44,260 nucleotides of DNA from Terriglobia bacterium (GTDB taxonomy: Bacteria > Acidobacteriota > Terriglobia > Terriglobales > Acidobacteriaceae). The stretch lies in assembly GCA_021324365.1 (NCBI GenBank), contig JAJPJE010000109.1, positions 1 through 44,260 of the forward strand, written 5' to 3'. The translations under genes were made by a program, and so were the position numbers. Below are positions 1 to 8,367 of this stretch, piece after piece. Every line of letters starts with the position of its first letter. Position 1 is the first letter of the stretch. Under the pieces are notes generated by a model. That model was not told the origin of the DNA and did no database searches. It was given only the letters and a program-made list of their open reading frames with translations.

Positions 1-389
1 CGGTTTACTCTCTCTAATTTCAGAGTCAAGAAAATCAGCGTAAGTTTATCTCTTGTCTTTTCAATCGAGTGCAGCCCGTCCACAGGCCGGTGACAGAAAA
101 TAGTGCAGTTGGTTTGAAGTCGATTCGCGGAAGACTGCTTCTGTAAGGCTTTTTGCTGCCACAGACACGACAGTCGGCCTACAACGCGGACCTGCTTCTG
201 ATTACCCGCATGTGAAAATCACGGGAAAATTATGGCCTGATGCGGATTTTGCAACGGCTATGTCCATCGGATTGATTTCTCAGATTTCAAAAATAAGGAT
301 TGCCTCCGGGGGGAAAGCCTGCAGTTGTGTGGCCACGAACGGCGCGACCGAAGCAGCGCCCTTGCAAAACTGAGCTTTCAACAGTTTTC
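1..389. other. Left-edge stretch without a recognisable gene
   Basis: No open frame here has family-like features. The stretch is AT-richer than the genes to its right and lies beyond the 3' end of the minus-strand racemase gene. The frame that opens near 300 on the plus strand is antisense to that gene and looks like a shadow. I see no convincing terminator, tRNA or repeat. Confidence 0.5.
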
Positions 390-1082
390 TCAGGATTCAG
401 CGTCGCGAAGAGCGGCGCGAGCCAGCAGGCGAGTGGAGTCAAGCGGCGGAATCGGAGAGTTTTGCGGAGTGATGATCAGTGGTATCTCCGTGCAGCCGAG
501 GATCACGGCATCACAACCTTCTTCTTCTGCGAGCCGCGTAATGATCTTCTGAAAAGAAGCGACAGAGACGGGAAGGAACTTCGCGCGGACAAGTTCATCA
601 AAGATGATGCAGTTGATTTCATCGCGTTCCTTCGGAGTGGGCCGGCGATATTCGAGACCGCGGTCGGAGAGTTTCTCAGGATAGACGTCGCTGTCGACGA
701 GGTACCTGGTACCGGTAAGCGCCAGGCGCTTGTATCCGCGCGTAACCGCTTCTTCGGCGACGACCTCGGCAATATGCAGCCAGGGCAGCGGCGACTTCGG
801 GAGGACAAACGGCATGGCCTGATGGATGGTGTTGTCGGGGCAGATAAGAAAGTCGGCACCTGCATGGGCCAGTTTGCGAGCGGATTCGAGCATTAGTGCG
901 GCTACAGCCTGCCAGTCACCGCGGTCGATGTGTTCCATCCAGTGCCGCAGGGCAATCGTGTGCAGTGTGATTTCAGGATGGCCGTGCTTTCCGAAGAATT
1001 GTTCGCCTTCCTCGCAGATGGTGCGATAGCAAAGAGCGGCGCCCTCCGCGCTGCAACCGACAATGCCGATGTGCTTGGTCAA
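390..1082 (-). CDS. Aspartate/glutamate racemase family protein, one-cysteine type
   Basis: This 230-residue protein belongs to the Asp/Glu/hydantoin racemase superfamily of cytosolic, cofactor-independent racemases. The N-terminus has the expected GIVGCSAEGAA strand-loop, and near residue 197 it carries GCTEIPL with the second catalytic cysteine. The usual first motif, Cys-Asn-Thr, is read here as ICPDNTIH, so Asp stands where the first catalytic Cys would be. Related enzymes with only one catalytic Cys are known, for example L-Asp/Glu-specific types, so loss of function does not follow. The start is a TTG preceded by AAAGGT; no in-frame ATG fits better. It stands alone on the minus strand. 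Substrate is unknown; aspartate or glutamate is the family default. Confidence 0.85.
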   Translation of the reverse strand: MTKHIGIVGCSAEGAALCYRTICEEGEQFFGKHGHPEITLHTIALRHWMEHIDRGDWQAVAALMLESARKLAHAGADFLICPDNTIHQAMPFVLPKSPLPWLHIAEVVAEEAVTRGYKRLALTGTRYLVDSDVYPEKLSDRGLEYRRPTPKERDEINCIIFDELVRAKFLPVSVASFQKIITRLAEEEGCDAVILGCTEIPLIITPQNSPIPPLDSTRLLARAALRDAES

Positions 1083-1102
1083 GTTCTACCTTTGCAAGAT
1101 GT

Positions 1103-1190
1103 GCCGCCCCTCCAGGGCTGGGTGACCTTCTTTGTTGCGTGACCCACGGCTTCCGCCGTGAGCTATGCTGTTTCGCCGCTCCCGCGGCTG
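1103..1190. repeat. Cluster of three REP-like GC-rich hairpins
   Basis: Three short palindromes follow each other between divergently transcribed genes: GCCC/GGGC at 1106-1118, CACGGC-TTCC-GCCGTG at 1145-1160 and GCCGC-TCCC-GCGGC at 1175-1188. The arrangement of small GC-rich stems separated by about 20-40 bases resembles the extragenic palindromes common in acidobacterial genomes. No transposase lies next to it. Confidence 0.5.
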
Positions 1191-1316
1191 CAGTCTGTAT
1201 CGATACCGCCGCACAACAAATTTCGTTTCGTTGCTGCCGCAGCTGCACCCCACTCGTGGTCATCCACATACCGCGGGTACGCTGTAACCTCTGCTGGTAC
1301 CATTAGTCTATTGGGT

Positions 1317-2261
1317 ATGTGGGCTTTCATAAAACGACTATGGATCGCACTTTTCGTCGTAACGTGCCTCCTCGCTTACCCGCAGTCACAGCTGGTGTAT
1401 GAGGTCCAGAGGGCAGTTGCCAGTAACGATCTTTCGACAGCCAGGCAGATTGTCGAAGCGTACCAGCAACAGCGGGGCACTACGCCGGAACTCGCTGAGG
1501 CTGTCTCATGGGTTGCGCGCGGGGAGTTGTCGGCCAAAGACTACACTGCCGCCGACGCTTACGCCAAGAAGGCCTACGCGCTTGCAGAACAGCAGCTGGC
1601 AGGCCGCTCGGTGGACGTGAATGAAAACTTGGCGACGGCGTTGGGCGCGGCGATTGAGGTTCATGCGCAGGCGCTCGCCGCGCAGAAGCAAAAGTCGGCC
1701 GCGACTGCCTATCTCCGGGCTCAAGTGGTGAAGTACGGCTCGAGTAGCATCGGCCCGCGCATCCAGAAAAACCTAAACCTGCTCACTTTGCAGGGAGGCC
1801 TGGCGCCCGCTCTGGACGAAACACACTATATTGGTTCTAAGCCGCCGACTCTTGCGTCGCTGCGCGGAAAGCCCGTGCTGATGTATTTCTGGGCGCACTG
1901 GTGCGTGGACTGCAAAGCTGAAGCTCCCATTCTGGCGCGGCTGAAGTCCGAGTATGCGAGCAAGGGGCTAACGTTGATAGGGCCGACACAGCTCTACGGG
2001 AGCGTGGCGCAGGGAGAGCCGGCGGCGCCGAGTACGGAAATGCGCTACATCGAAAAGGTGCGTGATACGTACTATTCGTCGCTGCGCGACGTCCCGGTTC
2101 CGGTCAGTGCGGCGAATTTCAGCCGCTACGGAGCGAGTACCACGCCAACGCTAGTTCTGATCGACGGTCGTGGTCGTGTTGCGATGTATCATCCGGGACG
2201 GATGACGTACGAGGAGCTGCGCGCAAACATTGAAGCGGTTGTCAGCGGAGCGAAGTCATAG
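1317..2261 (+). CDS. TlpA-like secreted thioredoxin with N-terminal helical-repeat region
   Basis: The product of about 314 residues starts with a hydrophobic segment (WAFIKRLWIALFVVTCLLAY), read as a signal peptide or membrane anchor. A helical region rich in Ala and Gln follows (about residues 25-130) and may be TPR-like. The C-terminal half is a thioredoxin fold of the TlpA/ResA type: GKPVLMYFWAHWCVDCKAEAP holds the redox motif Cys-Val-Asp-Cys, and the cis-Pro region reads GASTTPTLVLIDGRG. I chose the ATG at 1317 because the frame upstream runs through the REP-like palindromes and lacks protein character. It probably acts as an envelope thiol-disulfide oxidoreductase; its partner is not evident from the neighbours. 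Confidence 0.85.
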   Translation: MWAFIKRLWIALFVVTCLLAYPQSQLVYEVQRAVASNDLSTARQIVEAYQQQRGTTPELAEAVSWVARGELSAKDYTAADAYAKKAYALAEQQLAGRSVDVNENLATALGAAIEVHAQALAAQKQKSAATAYLRAQVVKYGSSSIGPRIQKNLNLLTLQGGLAPALDETHYIGSKPPTLASLRGKPVLMYFWAHWCVDCKAEAPILARLKSEYASKGLTLIGPTQLYGSVAQGEPAAPSTEMRYIEKVRDTYYSSLRDVPVPVSAANFSRYGASTTPTLVLIDGRGRVAMYHPGRMTYEELRANIEAVVSGAKS

Positions 2262-2640
2262 GGCCGTGCAACGGGATCCGTGGAGAGAAGAATTAAAAGC
2301 CCTCCCGCAAAACAAAGGACTTGTCCTCGGGACGAAAAGGCCGTCCCGCATAATAAAGGAGTTAGTCCGAGCGTCCCGCATTCTAAGGCAGTTACAGCCG
2401 CTGGATGTGTCTGATACACAGTAGATTCGCTTCGCTCACCATGACAACTGAAGTCATGAAGGGACGTTGGTTGGGGCAGTCTAGGGCGGCTGCCCCCACG
2501 CGAGTGTGGGCAAATCCCATCTACTTCTATTGTGACAAATTGAAGGGCAGCTACCTGACAGTTGATGAAGATTTATTTCCGGAATGGAATGAAGATGTTG
2601 GGAGGAAATCTACGAAGTTCGGCTCTTGACAATAGCAGCG
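2262..2640. other. Intergenic region with degenerate short repeats and a solitary REP
   Basis: Two convergent genes end on either side of this stretch. It holds three degenerate copies of a unit beginning TCCCGCA and followed by (T)AA-rich sequence and an AAGGA/AAGGC block, at about 2303, 2343 and 2373 (spacing 40 then 30). A solitary REP copy lies at 2483-2500. A 74-codon frame at 2405-2629 looks like repeat-derived noise and I do not call it. Confidence 0.5.
2483..2500 (-). repeat. Solitary REP copy matching the RAYT-flanking repeat
   Basis: These 18 bases (AGGGCGGCTGCCCCCACG) are the exact reverse complement of 8332-8349, the repeat in front of the RAYT transposase pseudogene. A further hairpin, GCCCCCAC-GCGA-GTGTGGGC, follows directly. 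This places a member of the same REP family about 6 kb from its presumed transposase. Confidence 0.75.
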
Positions 2641-4077
2641 TCAAAATTCGAAGTGGGCGCGCAGGCCTCCAACGAACACCGGGCCACGGGCCTGGTTGTA
2701 ACCAGGATTGTTGATGTGCTGGATATCTGGCCCGAGATACATACCCTTCCACATGTGAGCCGTGTAATAGCTTTCGAAGATGCTTTCGCGACCATAAGTA
2801 AGCCCGCCGTCTCCCAGTAAGAATCCGCTGCCGCCCAGAGCCAGATATTTCTGATGATCTTTCTTGATCGCATTTGAAACGAACGCGATTCCCGCGCGGT
2901 CGAACCGGCGCTTCCAGCGAGTTCCATAGCCCATCGCGCCTAGCTGTATTGTCTGGTCGACTTCGGTGTAGGCATAGGACTCGGTTTTTCCATTGTTCCA
3001 TCCGAAACGGCCGTTGATTCCGAACCAGCCGTTCAGCATCTGCTCGAGATTCACACCAAATCCGTACTTGCCGGTAACCTGCAATGGATGTGCAGTGATA
3101 TCGGGCGTGAGCGTAAGTCCGGCAAGATATTTCTGGTTCTGGACGCGGTAGATTCCCATATTCGCGCTGTTGTTGTAGGCGAGCAACCGGATGGCGCCTT
3201 CCCTGTCCGGCAGAAATGCACGATGGAGAATGAATTCGTAGTTTTCACTATGTCCGCGGCGCAGGTTCGTCTGCAGATCGATGCCGTTCGCAACGGTTGG
3301 CATGAAGGCTTCCGCGAAGTGGAAACTCCAAGCGGGTCCCTCATAGGCAAGAATGGCGCCGACGGTATAGCCGCGTGTGTCGGCGGCATAGTCCCATGCT
3401 CCATTATTGTCGATGGTCCAATTCATGAATTGGAAATGGCTGTCGGTGGCGATGGTATTCAGGTCGAAAAAGTCGGCCAAGGAGAACTTTCCCAGGCGCA
3501 CTTCGATGCGGCGAGAAGGTAACCTGGTAAATCCCGAAAGCGGGCCACGGTCGACTTCCACCTGGTCTTTGCTGAGGCCGAATACTTTGTGAATCATGCC
3601 GCGGGCGAGATACGGGGCCTTGCTGAGGGTGGGGTTGCGAACGACATCGAGGTTGGTAAATCCGGCGAGACCTAATGCCTGACTGAGTCCCTGGCCGCCG
3701 GTCTCTTCCACGTCAACGAGCAGTTCTAATGAATCGTTCAGCTTTAAACCGGTGAACAGTGTCACCACACGGGAAGTGGCCTTCTGATAACCGTTCAGAA
3801 AACTGTTAGGATCGTTATAGGCAGCATCGAAGGGCGGATTCGCCTGGAAGATAAAATTGGCCTGCCCTGATACCCAGTACCGGGCGTCCGGATGGGGGAA
3901 AAAGGTCTCGACACCCTGGCTCTCCGGTGCATTCACTTGCTGCTGCTCTTCCTCTTCCCGCTTCTGTGCCGATGCGGTGGGGAGAGAGACGAACAACACC
4001 ACAGCAATAAGGAACAAAGATATCCCGATGCAGCGCCAAGGATGGTGCAAAAAGGTCATTCGCCTGCGTTCCATCAT
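2641..4077 (-). CDS. OprB-like outer-membrane porin
   Basis: The 478-residue protein has a basic start and a long hydrophobic signal segment ending in PTASAQ, then a charged linker rich in Glu and Gln. The rest has the alternating polar/aromatic pattern of a beta barrel and ends in HFEF, the aromatic C-terminus that the BAM complex recognises. Segments such as RLGKFSLADFFDLN and TRGYTVGAILAYEGPAWSF resemble carbohydrate-selective porins of the OprB family. It should sit in the outer membrane as a passive channel, possibly for sugars; the substrate is inferred only from the family. An earlier Met is used here; the Met at residue 7 (MTFLHH) is an alternative start. Confidence 0.8.
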   Translation of the reverse strand: MMERRRMTFLHHPWRCIGISLFLIAVVLFVSLPTASAQKREEEEQQQVNAPESQGVETFFPHPDARYWVSGQANFIFQANPPFDAAYNDPNSFLNGYQKATSRVVTLFTGLKLNDSLELLVDVEETGGQGLSQALGLAGFTNLDVVRNPTLSKAPYLARGMIHKVFGLSKDQVEVDRGPLSGFTRLPSRRIEVRLGKFSLADFFDLNTIATDSHFQFMNWTIDNNGAWDYAADTRGYTVGAILAYEGPAWSFHFAEAFMPTVANGIDLQTNLRRGHSENYEFILHRAFLPDREGAIRLLAYNNSANMGIYRVQNQKYLAGLTLTPDITAHPLQVTGKYGFGVNLEQMLNGWFGINGRFGWNNGKTESYAYTEVDQTIQLGAMGYGTRWKRRFDRAGIAFVSNAIKKDHQKYLALGGSGFLLGDGGLTYGRESIFESYYTAHMWKGMYLGPDIQHINNPGYNQARGPVFVGGLRAHFEF

Positions 4078-4508
4078 GTACTTATTTCGTAAACATTCCG
4101 TTACAGAGCGGCAGCCTGCGCAATCGTGTCGTCTCTACCGTACCCGGTCGGCCTGGTTCCTACTAACCACAGCTTACGCGGTGGCTTGCGAATTCCGCTT
4201 CCTCCGCGGCTCGAATGTCGTCAGCATTGGCATTCTCTCTTTCCGCTCAGTCCAAAAGTTGCGGCAAAGGTGGAGCACATAGGTGCCCCTTCAAAAGCTA
4301 ATCGCGCATCTGCGGACGTCCATTGCATGCGCAAGTAGTTGTGTCTCCTCGCGTCATTTTCGACGATAGGTCCGCATGGGGAAGACAAGTGCGAGTGAGA
4401 CTCGCGGCTCCAAATCACCATCGGCGGCCCCGGAAAAGAGATAACCGCGCCCTTGTGGCGTTTGTCATTCGTTCTCCAACGACAAGGTTGTAGTGCTTGC
4501 GCACTGGG
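4078..4508. other. Intergenic stretch upstream of the porin
   Basis: About 430 bases lie between the porin start and the end of the small membrane-protein gene, both on the minus strand. It should contain the porin promoter and 5' leader, but I could not pick a convincing -35/-10 pair. Frames here are short and antisense-like, and no RNA gene was recognised. Confidence 0.45.
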
Positions 4509-4760
4509 TTATCTCGCGTGGTGGATGAATCCGGCCAGATCGATAACGTGATAGAAGACCATCAGCATCATCAGGACCAGATAGCCGCGTAGCGCGAATA
4601 ATGAATATTTCACGCTCGGCGTCATTGGCATCGGGCCCAGGCGAGAGGTGTCAATCTTCTCTTCCGGCACATCATCGAGTGGATGTACGACTACAAAGTG
4701 ATTCTCCGGCACTTCGTCCGCAGTCAGGTATTGCGGTTTAAGAAATCCCATTACGCTCAT
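4509..4760 (-). CDS. Small single-pass membrane protein next to Nramp
   Basis: This 83-residue protein has a soluble N-terminal half with many acidic residues and prolines, then one hydrophobic segment (YLVLMMLMVFYHVIDLAGF) close to the C-terminus. It begins 22 bases after the Nramp stop codon on the same strand, so the two are probably co-transcribed. I do not recognise a family. Its position suggests an accessory or regulatory subunit of the transporter, but this is inference. A GGTGAGCT-type ribosome binding site precedes the ATG. Confidence 0.65.
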   Translation of the reverse strand: MSVMGFLKPQYLTADEVPENHFVVVHPLDDVPEEKIDTSRLGPMPMTPSVKYSLFALRGYLVLMMLMVFYHVIDLAGFIHHAR

Positions 4761-4782
4761 AGCTCACCTCCGTGAAATCGGG

Positions 4783-6114
4783 TCACGATAGAGGAAATAG
4801 GTTGGGGGCGACGACTTGCGCCGCCAGGATCAGCGAGAGAGCGAAGAGGACGATGATGATGGTCCAGTTCACCCAGTTGTTCCAAGGCTTGTTGACGAAT
4901 TCTTCGCCGAGCAGCTCTTTGTCATTCAAAAGAAGCTGCAGGAAGATGATGGCCGAAGGCAGCATGATTCCGGCCAGCACCTGGACGCCCAAAATGATGA
5001 GTTGCAGCGGCGCGCGCGGAATCAGCACGATGGCAGCGGCAACTGCGACGCAAGCGATGTAGGTTCCATAGAAGCCTTTCGCCTCGCGAATCGGCAGCTG
5101 CAGGCTGTGCGGCCATCCACGCACTTCGCCGTAGGCCCACGCGCTCGACAGCGAAATCGCGGTGGTGCCAAGCACGGCGGCGTTAATCATGAGTAGAAGG
5201 ATGCCGTAGCGGATTCCTTCTCCGGTGAAGATGTGGAGCGCGTTCGCCATTTGCGCGGGATCTTCGAAGATGATCCCGTGCATGCGGGCGGCGTTGCCGG
5301 CGATCATCATGCAGCCAGCCACGATGATGGTGAATACGGCGCCGAACAGCGTATCGAGCCGAGCCCATTTCACGTCCGAGAAGCGCAGGCGCTTGTCGGC
5401 AATGCAGCTCTGCTGAAAGAACAGCTGCCACGGGGCGATGGTCGTGCCGACAATGGCGATAACGAGGAAGACCAGGCTCGCGGTGAGCCCGCCTGCCGGA
5501 ATTCCCGGGATGATCGAGTTATGCAGCAGTTCGCCAAAGCTGGGGCGGAGCTTGAAGGCGATGACCAGCCAGGAGAGGTCGAGGAGACAGAGCACGACCA
5601 CGATCCGCTCCCAGCGCAAATAGCTGCCGGTCAGGACCAGCGTGATCAATCCGACTGCGGCAACCGGAACACCGAGATTGGCGTTGATCCCCAGATGGCT
5701 CAGCGCCAGTGCGATCGCCGCGAACTCGGTGACCAGAGTGAGGAAATTCACCAACTCAAGGTCGACGAGCGAAAACAGTCCCCACCAACGGCCGAAGCGC
5801 TGGTAGATCATCGCGGCGTGACCCTTTCCGGTTGCGATGCCGAGGCGAACCACCATCTCCTGAATGAAGTACGTGGTTGGCAGCAGAAGCAGCAGCAGCC
5901 AGAGCAAGCGGGTGCCATATTGGCCACCGGCCTGAATGTAGGTCGAGACCGCGCCCGCGTCGTTATCGGCTTCCATGACGATGAGGCCGGGGCCGAACAC
6001 CATCAGAAACGTGAGCAGATGGTGCATCCATTTCTTCTTGACCACGCGACCGCGCACCTGCGGCAGCGCGCTGTCGATCCCTGCGGTCGAAATTGCCAAA
6101 ACTTTTTCCTGCAT
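4783..6114 (-). CDS. Nramp-family divalent metal transporter with non-canonical binding site
   Basis: The protein of 443 residues has about eleven hydrophobic segments and the family landmarks GPG in TM1 and P-rich TM6. Canonical Nramps carry Asp-Pro-Gly-Asn in TM1 and Met-Pro-His in TM6. Here TM1 reads ADNDAGA, keeping Asp52 but with Ala where Asn is expected, and TM6 reads TIAPWQ (about 225-230) with Ala in place of Met. Loss of these soft ligands is reminiscent of Nramp-related magnesium transporters, so Mg or another hard cation is as likely as Mn or Fe. I prefer the ATG at 6114, preceded by GGAGTTGGGACA, over the TTG five codons upstream. The 83-residue membrane protein follows downstream. 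Confidence 0.9.
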   Translation of the reverse strand: MQEKVLAISTAGIDSALPQVRGRVVKKKWMHHLLTFLMVFGPGLIVMEADNDAGAVSTYIQAGGQYGTRLLWLLLLLLPTTYFIQEMVVRLGIATGKGHAAMIYQRFGRWWGLFSLVDLELVNFLTLVTEFAAIALALSHLGINANLGVPVAAVGLITLVLTGSYLRWERIVVVLCLLDLSWLVIAFKLRPSFGELLHNSIIPGIPAGGLTASLVFLVIAIVGTTIAPWQLFFQQSCIADKRLRFSDVKWARLDTLFGAVFTIIVAGCMMIAGNAARMHGIIFEDPAQMANALHIFTGEGIRYGILLLMINAAVLGTTAISLSSAWAYGEVRGWPHSLQLPIREAKGFYGTYIACVAVAAAIVLIPRAPLQLIILGVQVLAGIMLPSAIIFLQLLLNDKELLGEEFVNKPWNNWVNWTIIIVLFALSLILAAQVVAPNLFPLS

Positions 6115-7003
6115 TGTCCCAACTCCCAATTAAGTTCCTGGTGCAGACGAACTTCGCCCGCTGGGTGTGTGAACGCCCGATCGGCAACACGACACCATTG
6201 GCGGCGTTTGCCTGTTTACGGGAGCGCTTGGAGGAGGAACGAGCCTCGACCCTCCACGTTCTTCCATTTCGGTTGTGCGTAGAAGAAGCAGAGGTGAGGC
6301 GATAGGCGGCACTGAGGGACTCAGCGAGAAGTCGCTGAGGGTCTATCGGGTCACGTGCTTTTTCTACACCGGAAAGCCGCCGCTACTCGGAGGCTGATCT
6401 TCTCGTTTCAGTTCGCTCATAAAACTTTCTGGCAGGAGAGGGAAAAATGCTTGGAGAAATTAACGACCGGAACGGTCTGTGAAGAAAGGAATCGAGGAAT
6501 CATGCGAGCTCTGCATGGAACAGAGCCGCGAAACCAGTTTTCTTTTCCCCACTCGTCCAAGCTTCAGCACCGCGCACCGTAAGAGGCTTGTTAAGCCTCA
6601 GCCACTTTGAGAAAACCCTTAATCCGGGAGTTCCTGTTCTACCTGTGTCTCGGACTTCTTTCGAAGCCGATCGGCAGTAGCCTGTGTGTTACGCGGGAGC
6701 CTCGCCTACCGAGGATCCATGCAACTGTTTGGACGTCGAAACGAAGTGCATCAATTCAACATCCATTGTCACCTTAACGCCGTGTTAAAAGTTGTGTCAA
6801 ATAAAAAAGCCGTAAGTAAGGCAGTGTGGTGACCGAGTCCATAGGGGAACTTCATTGCGGAAGTTATGCAAGCGAGGGGAACCGCGCCGTTCGGGGGACC
6901 AGAGTGTCCGCCCCACACAGTCCTGCCCGTGACCTAGCTCACACGGCCATGTTCACCGCGCTGATAGAATTTCTGGTCACGAATTGAGAATTGGCGGGCA
7001 TCG
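6115..7003. other. Long divergent intergenic region between Nramp and hemL
   Basis: Nearly 900 bases separate the two divergent starts. No credible protein is present. There are several perfect hairpins: CTCAGCGA-GAAG-TCGCTGAG (6320-6339), bracketed by GATAG/CTATC at 6301-6305 and 6343-6347, and GAGGCTT-GTT-AAGCCTC (6583-6599). A -10-like TAGAAT at 6965-6970 lies upstream of hemL. The region may hold a structured leader for Nramp or a small RNA; I could not match it to a known riboswitch. Confidence 0.5.
6301..6347. promoter_or_regulatory. Candidate structured RNA element upstream of Nramp
   Basis: The outer arms GATAG and CTATC enclose a perfect 8-bp stem CTCAGCGA/TCGCTGAG with loop GAAG, and a competing CACTGAGGGACTC strand precedes it. 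On the minus strand it would lie in the Nramp 5' leader, about 190 bases before the ATG. Being palindromic, it does not show which strand is used. Function is unknown. Confidence 0.35.
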
Positions 7004-8302
7004 ATGTCGCGCAAAACCAGCAAGTCCCACGAACTGCAAAAGCGAGCCGAGCGGATCATTCCAGGAGGCGTGGATTCCCCGGTGCGGGCGTTTCGTTCCG
7101 TTGGCGGAGAGCCGCCGTTTATCGTGCGCGGGGAGGGTTCGCGGCTGTGGGATGCTGACGGCAATGAGTACATCGACTACGTGCTGTCGTGGGGACCGCT
7201 GATTCTTGGTCATGCGGTGCCCGAGGTCACAGAGGCTGTGATGGAAGCCGCGCGCAATGGAACGAGCTTCGGCGCATCGACCCCGTGCGAAGTGGATTTG
7301 GCTGAAGCAGTGCTTGATGCGTATCCCTTCGCCGAGAAAGTTCGCTTCGTGAATTCGGGGACGGAAGCAACGATGTCGGCGATACGGCTGGCGCGCGGAT
7401 ACACCAATCGGAAATACATCATCAAGTTCGAAGGTTGCTATCACGGCCACTCCGATGCGCTGCTGGTGAAGGCCGGTTCGGGCGTTGCGACGTTAGGCAT
7501 TCCGGGATCGGCGGGCGTGCCGGAAGAATTCGTCCAGTTCACGCTGGCGTTGCCATACAACAGTCTGAACGTCGTTGAAGAAGCGTTTCGCCGATACAAA
7601 GATCAGATTGCGTGCGTGATCGTGGAGCCGGTGGTTGGCAATATGGGCTGTGTGCCTCCGGCGAAGGGATTTCTCGACGGATTACGGTATCTGAGCTCAC
7701 GCGAAAATGCGCTGCTGATCTTTGACGAGGTGATGACGGGCTTCCGCGTCGCTTATGGCGGAGCGACGGAGCTTTATGGTGTGCGGCCTGATCTAGTCAC
7801 GCTGGGGAAGGTGATCGGCGGCGGGTTACCTGTCGGAGCCTACGCTGGTCCGGCGGAATTTATGGACATGGTCGCGCCGGTAGGCCCGGTCTACCAAGCT
7901 GGAACGCTGTCGGGGAACCCGCTGGCGATGGCAGCCGGGAAAGCCATGCTCTGTTACTTGCGCGACAATCACGAGATCTACGGGCGCATGGATCGGCTCG
8001 CGGGGACCCTGGTGGAGATGGTAGCCAAGACAGCGCGCGATGCGGATCTGCCGCTGAGCTACAACCGCGTGGGATCGATGTTTACGTGGTTCTTTCAGCG
8101 TGGTCCAGTCACGGACTGGGATTCGGCGGCGAAGAGCGATACGAAAGCCTTTGGGAAATTCCATCGTGCGATGCTGGAAGCGGGAGTATATCTGCCGCCT
8201 TCGCAGTTCGAAGCAGCCTTCTTTAGCGCGGTGCATACAGAGGAAGATGTTCAGCAGACAGTGGCGGCTGCGAGACAGTCGTTTGCGGCCGTGATCGCGT
8301 AG
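7004..8302 (+). CDS. hemL: Glutamate-1-semialdehyde 2,1-aminomutase
   Basis: HemL converts glutamate-1-semialdehyde into 5-aminolevulinate, the first committed tetrapyrrole precursor of the C5 pathway, in the cytosol with PLP. At 432 residues it matches the family length. The N-terminal [17 protein letters not shown], the [17 protein letters not shown] block, the FDEVMTGFR segment and [10 protein letters not shown] with the PLP-binding lysine are all present. The ATG at 7004 fits the conserved N-terminus. The other haem genes of this window (hemE, hemH, hemG) lie 25 kb away, so it is transcribed separately; a TAGAAT -10-like box at 6965-6970 would give a leader of about 27 bases. Confidence 0.97.
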   Translation: MSRKTSKSHELQKRAERIIPGGVDSPVRAFRSVGGEPPFIVRGEGSRLWDADGNEYIDYVLSWGPLILGHAVPEVTEAVMEAARNGTSFGASTPCEVDLAEAVLDAYPFAEKVRFVNSGTEATMSAIRLARGYTNRKYIIKFEGCYHGHSDALLVKAGSGVATLGIPGSAGVPEEFVQFTLALPYNSLNVVEEAFRRYKDQIACVIVEPVVGNMGCVPPAKGFLDGLRYLSSRENALLIFDEVMTGFRVAYGGATELYGVRPDLVTLGKVIGGGLPVGAYAGPAEFMDMVAPVGPVYQAGTLSGNPLAMAAGKAMLCYLRDNHEIYGRMDRLAGTLVEMVAKTARDADLPLSYNRVGSMFTWFFQRGPVTDWDSAAKSDTKAFGKFHRAMLEAGVYLPPSQFEAAFFSAVHTEEDVQQTVAAARQSFAAVIA

Positions 8303-8329
8303 AGTTCGCGCTAACAATCTTGAATCCAT

Positions 8330-8355
8330 GACGTGGGGGCAGCCGCCCTCGGCTA
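8330..8355 (+). repeat. Left REP copy flanking the RAYT pseudogene
   Basis: The sequence begins ACGTGGGGGCAGCCGCCCTCG and carries the short stem AGCCG-CCCT-CGGCT. Its core is repeated in inverted orientation at 8859-8880 beyond the transposase, with one small interruption, and exactly at 2483-2500. REPs flanking their own RAYT in inverted orientation are the typical arrangement. Confidence 0.75.
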
Positions 8356-8367
8356 CCGCGAATAGAC

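Noticed and set aside
2405-2629. 74-codon plus-strand frame
   Set aside because: Its sequence is built from the REP copy and intergenic repeat; no ribosome binding site or family pattern.
5233-6282. 349-codon plus-strand frame opposite Nramp
   Set aside because: It lacks any family pattern, is rich in Glu, Asp, Gln and His as typical of antisense frames in GC-rich genes, and the minus strand is clearly Nramp.
6290-6352. M-box-like GGTGAGGC and GGGTCA with similar spacing on the plus strand
   Set aside because: The intervening conserved M-box sequences are missing and the downstream plus-strand gene is hemL, more than 600 bases away.
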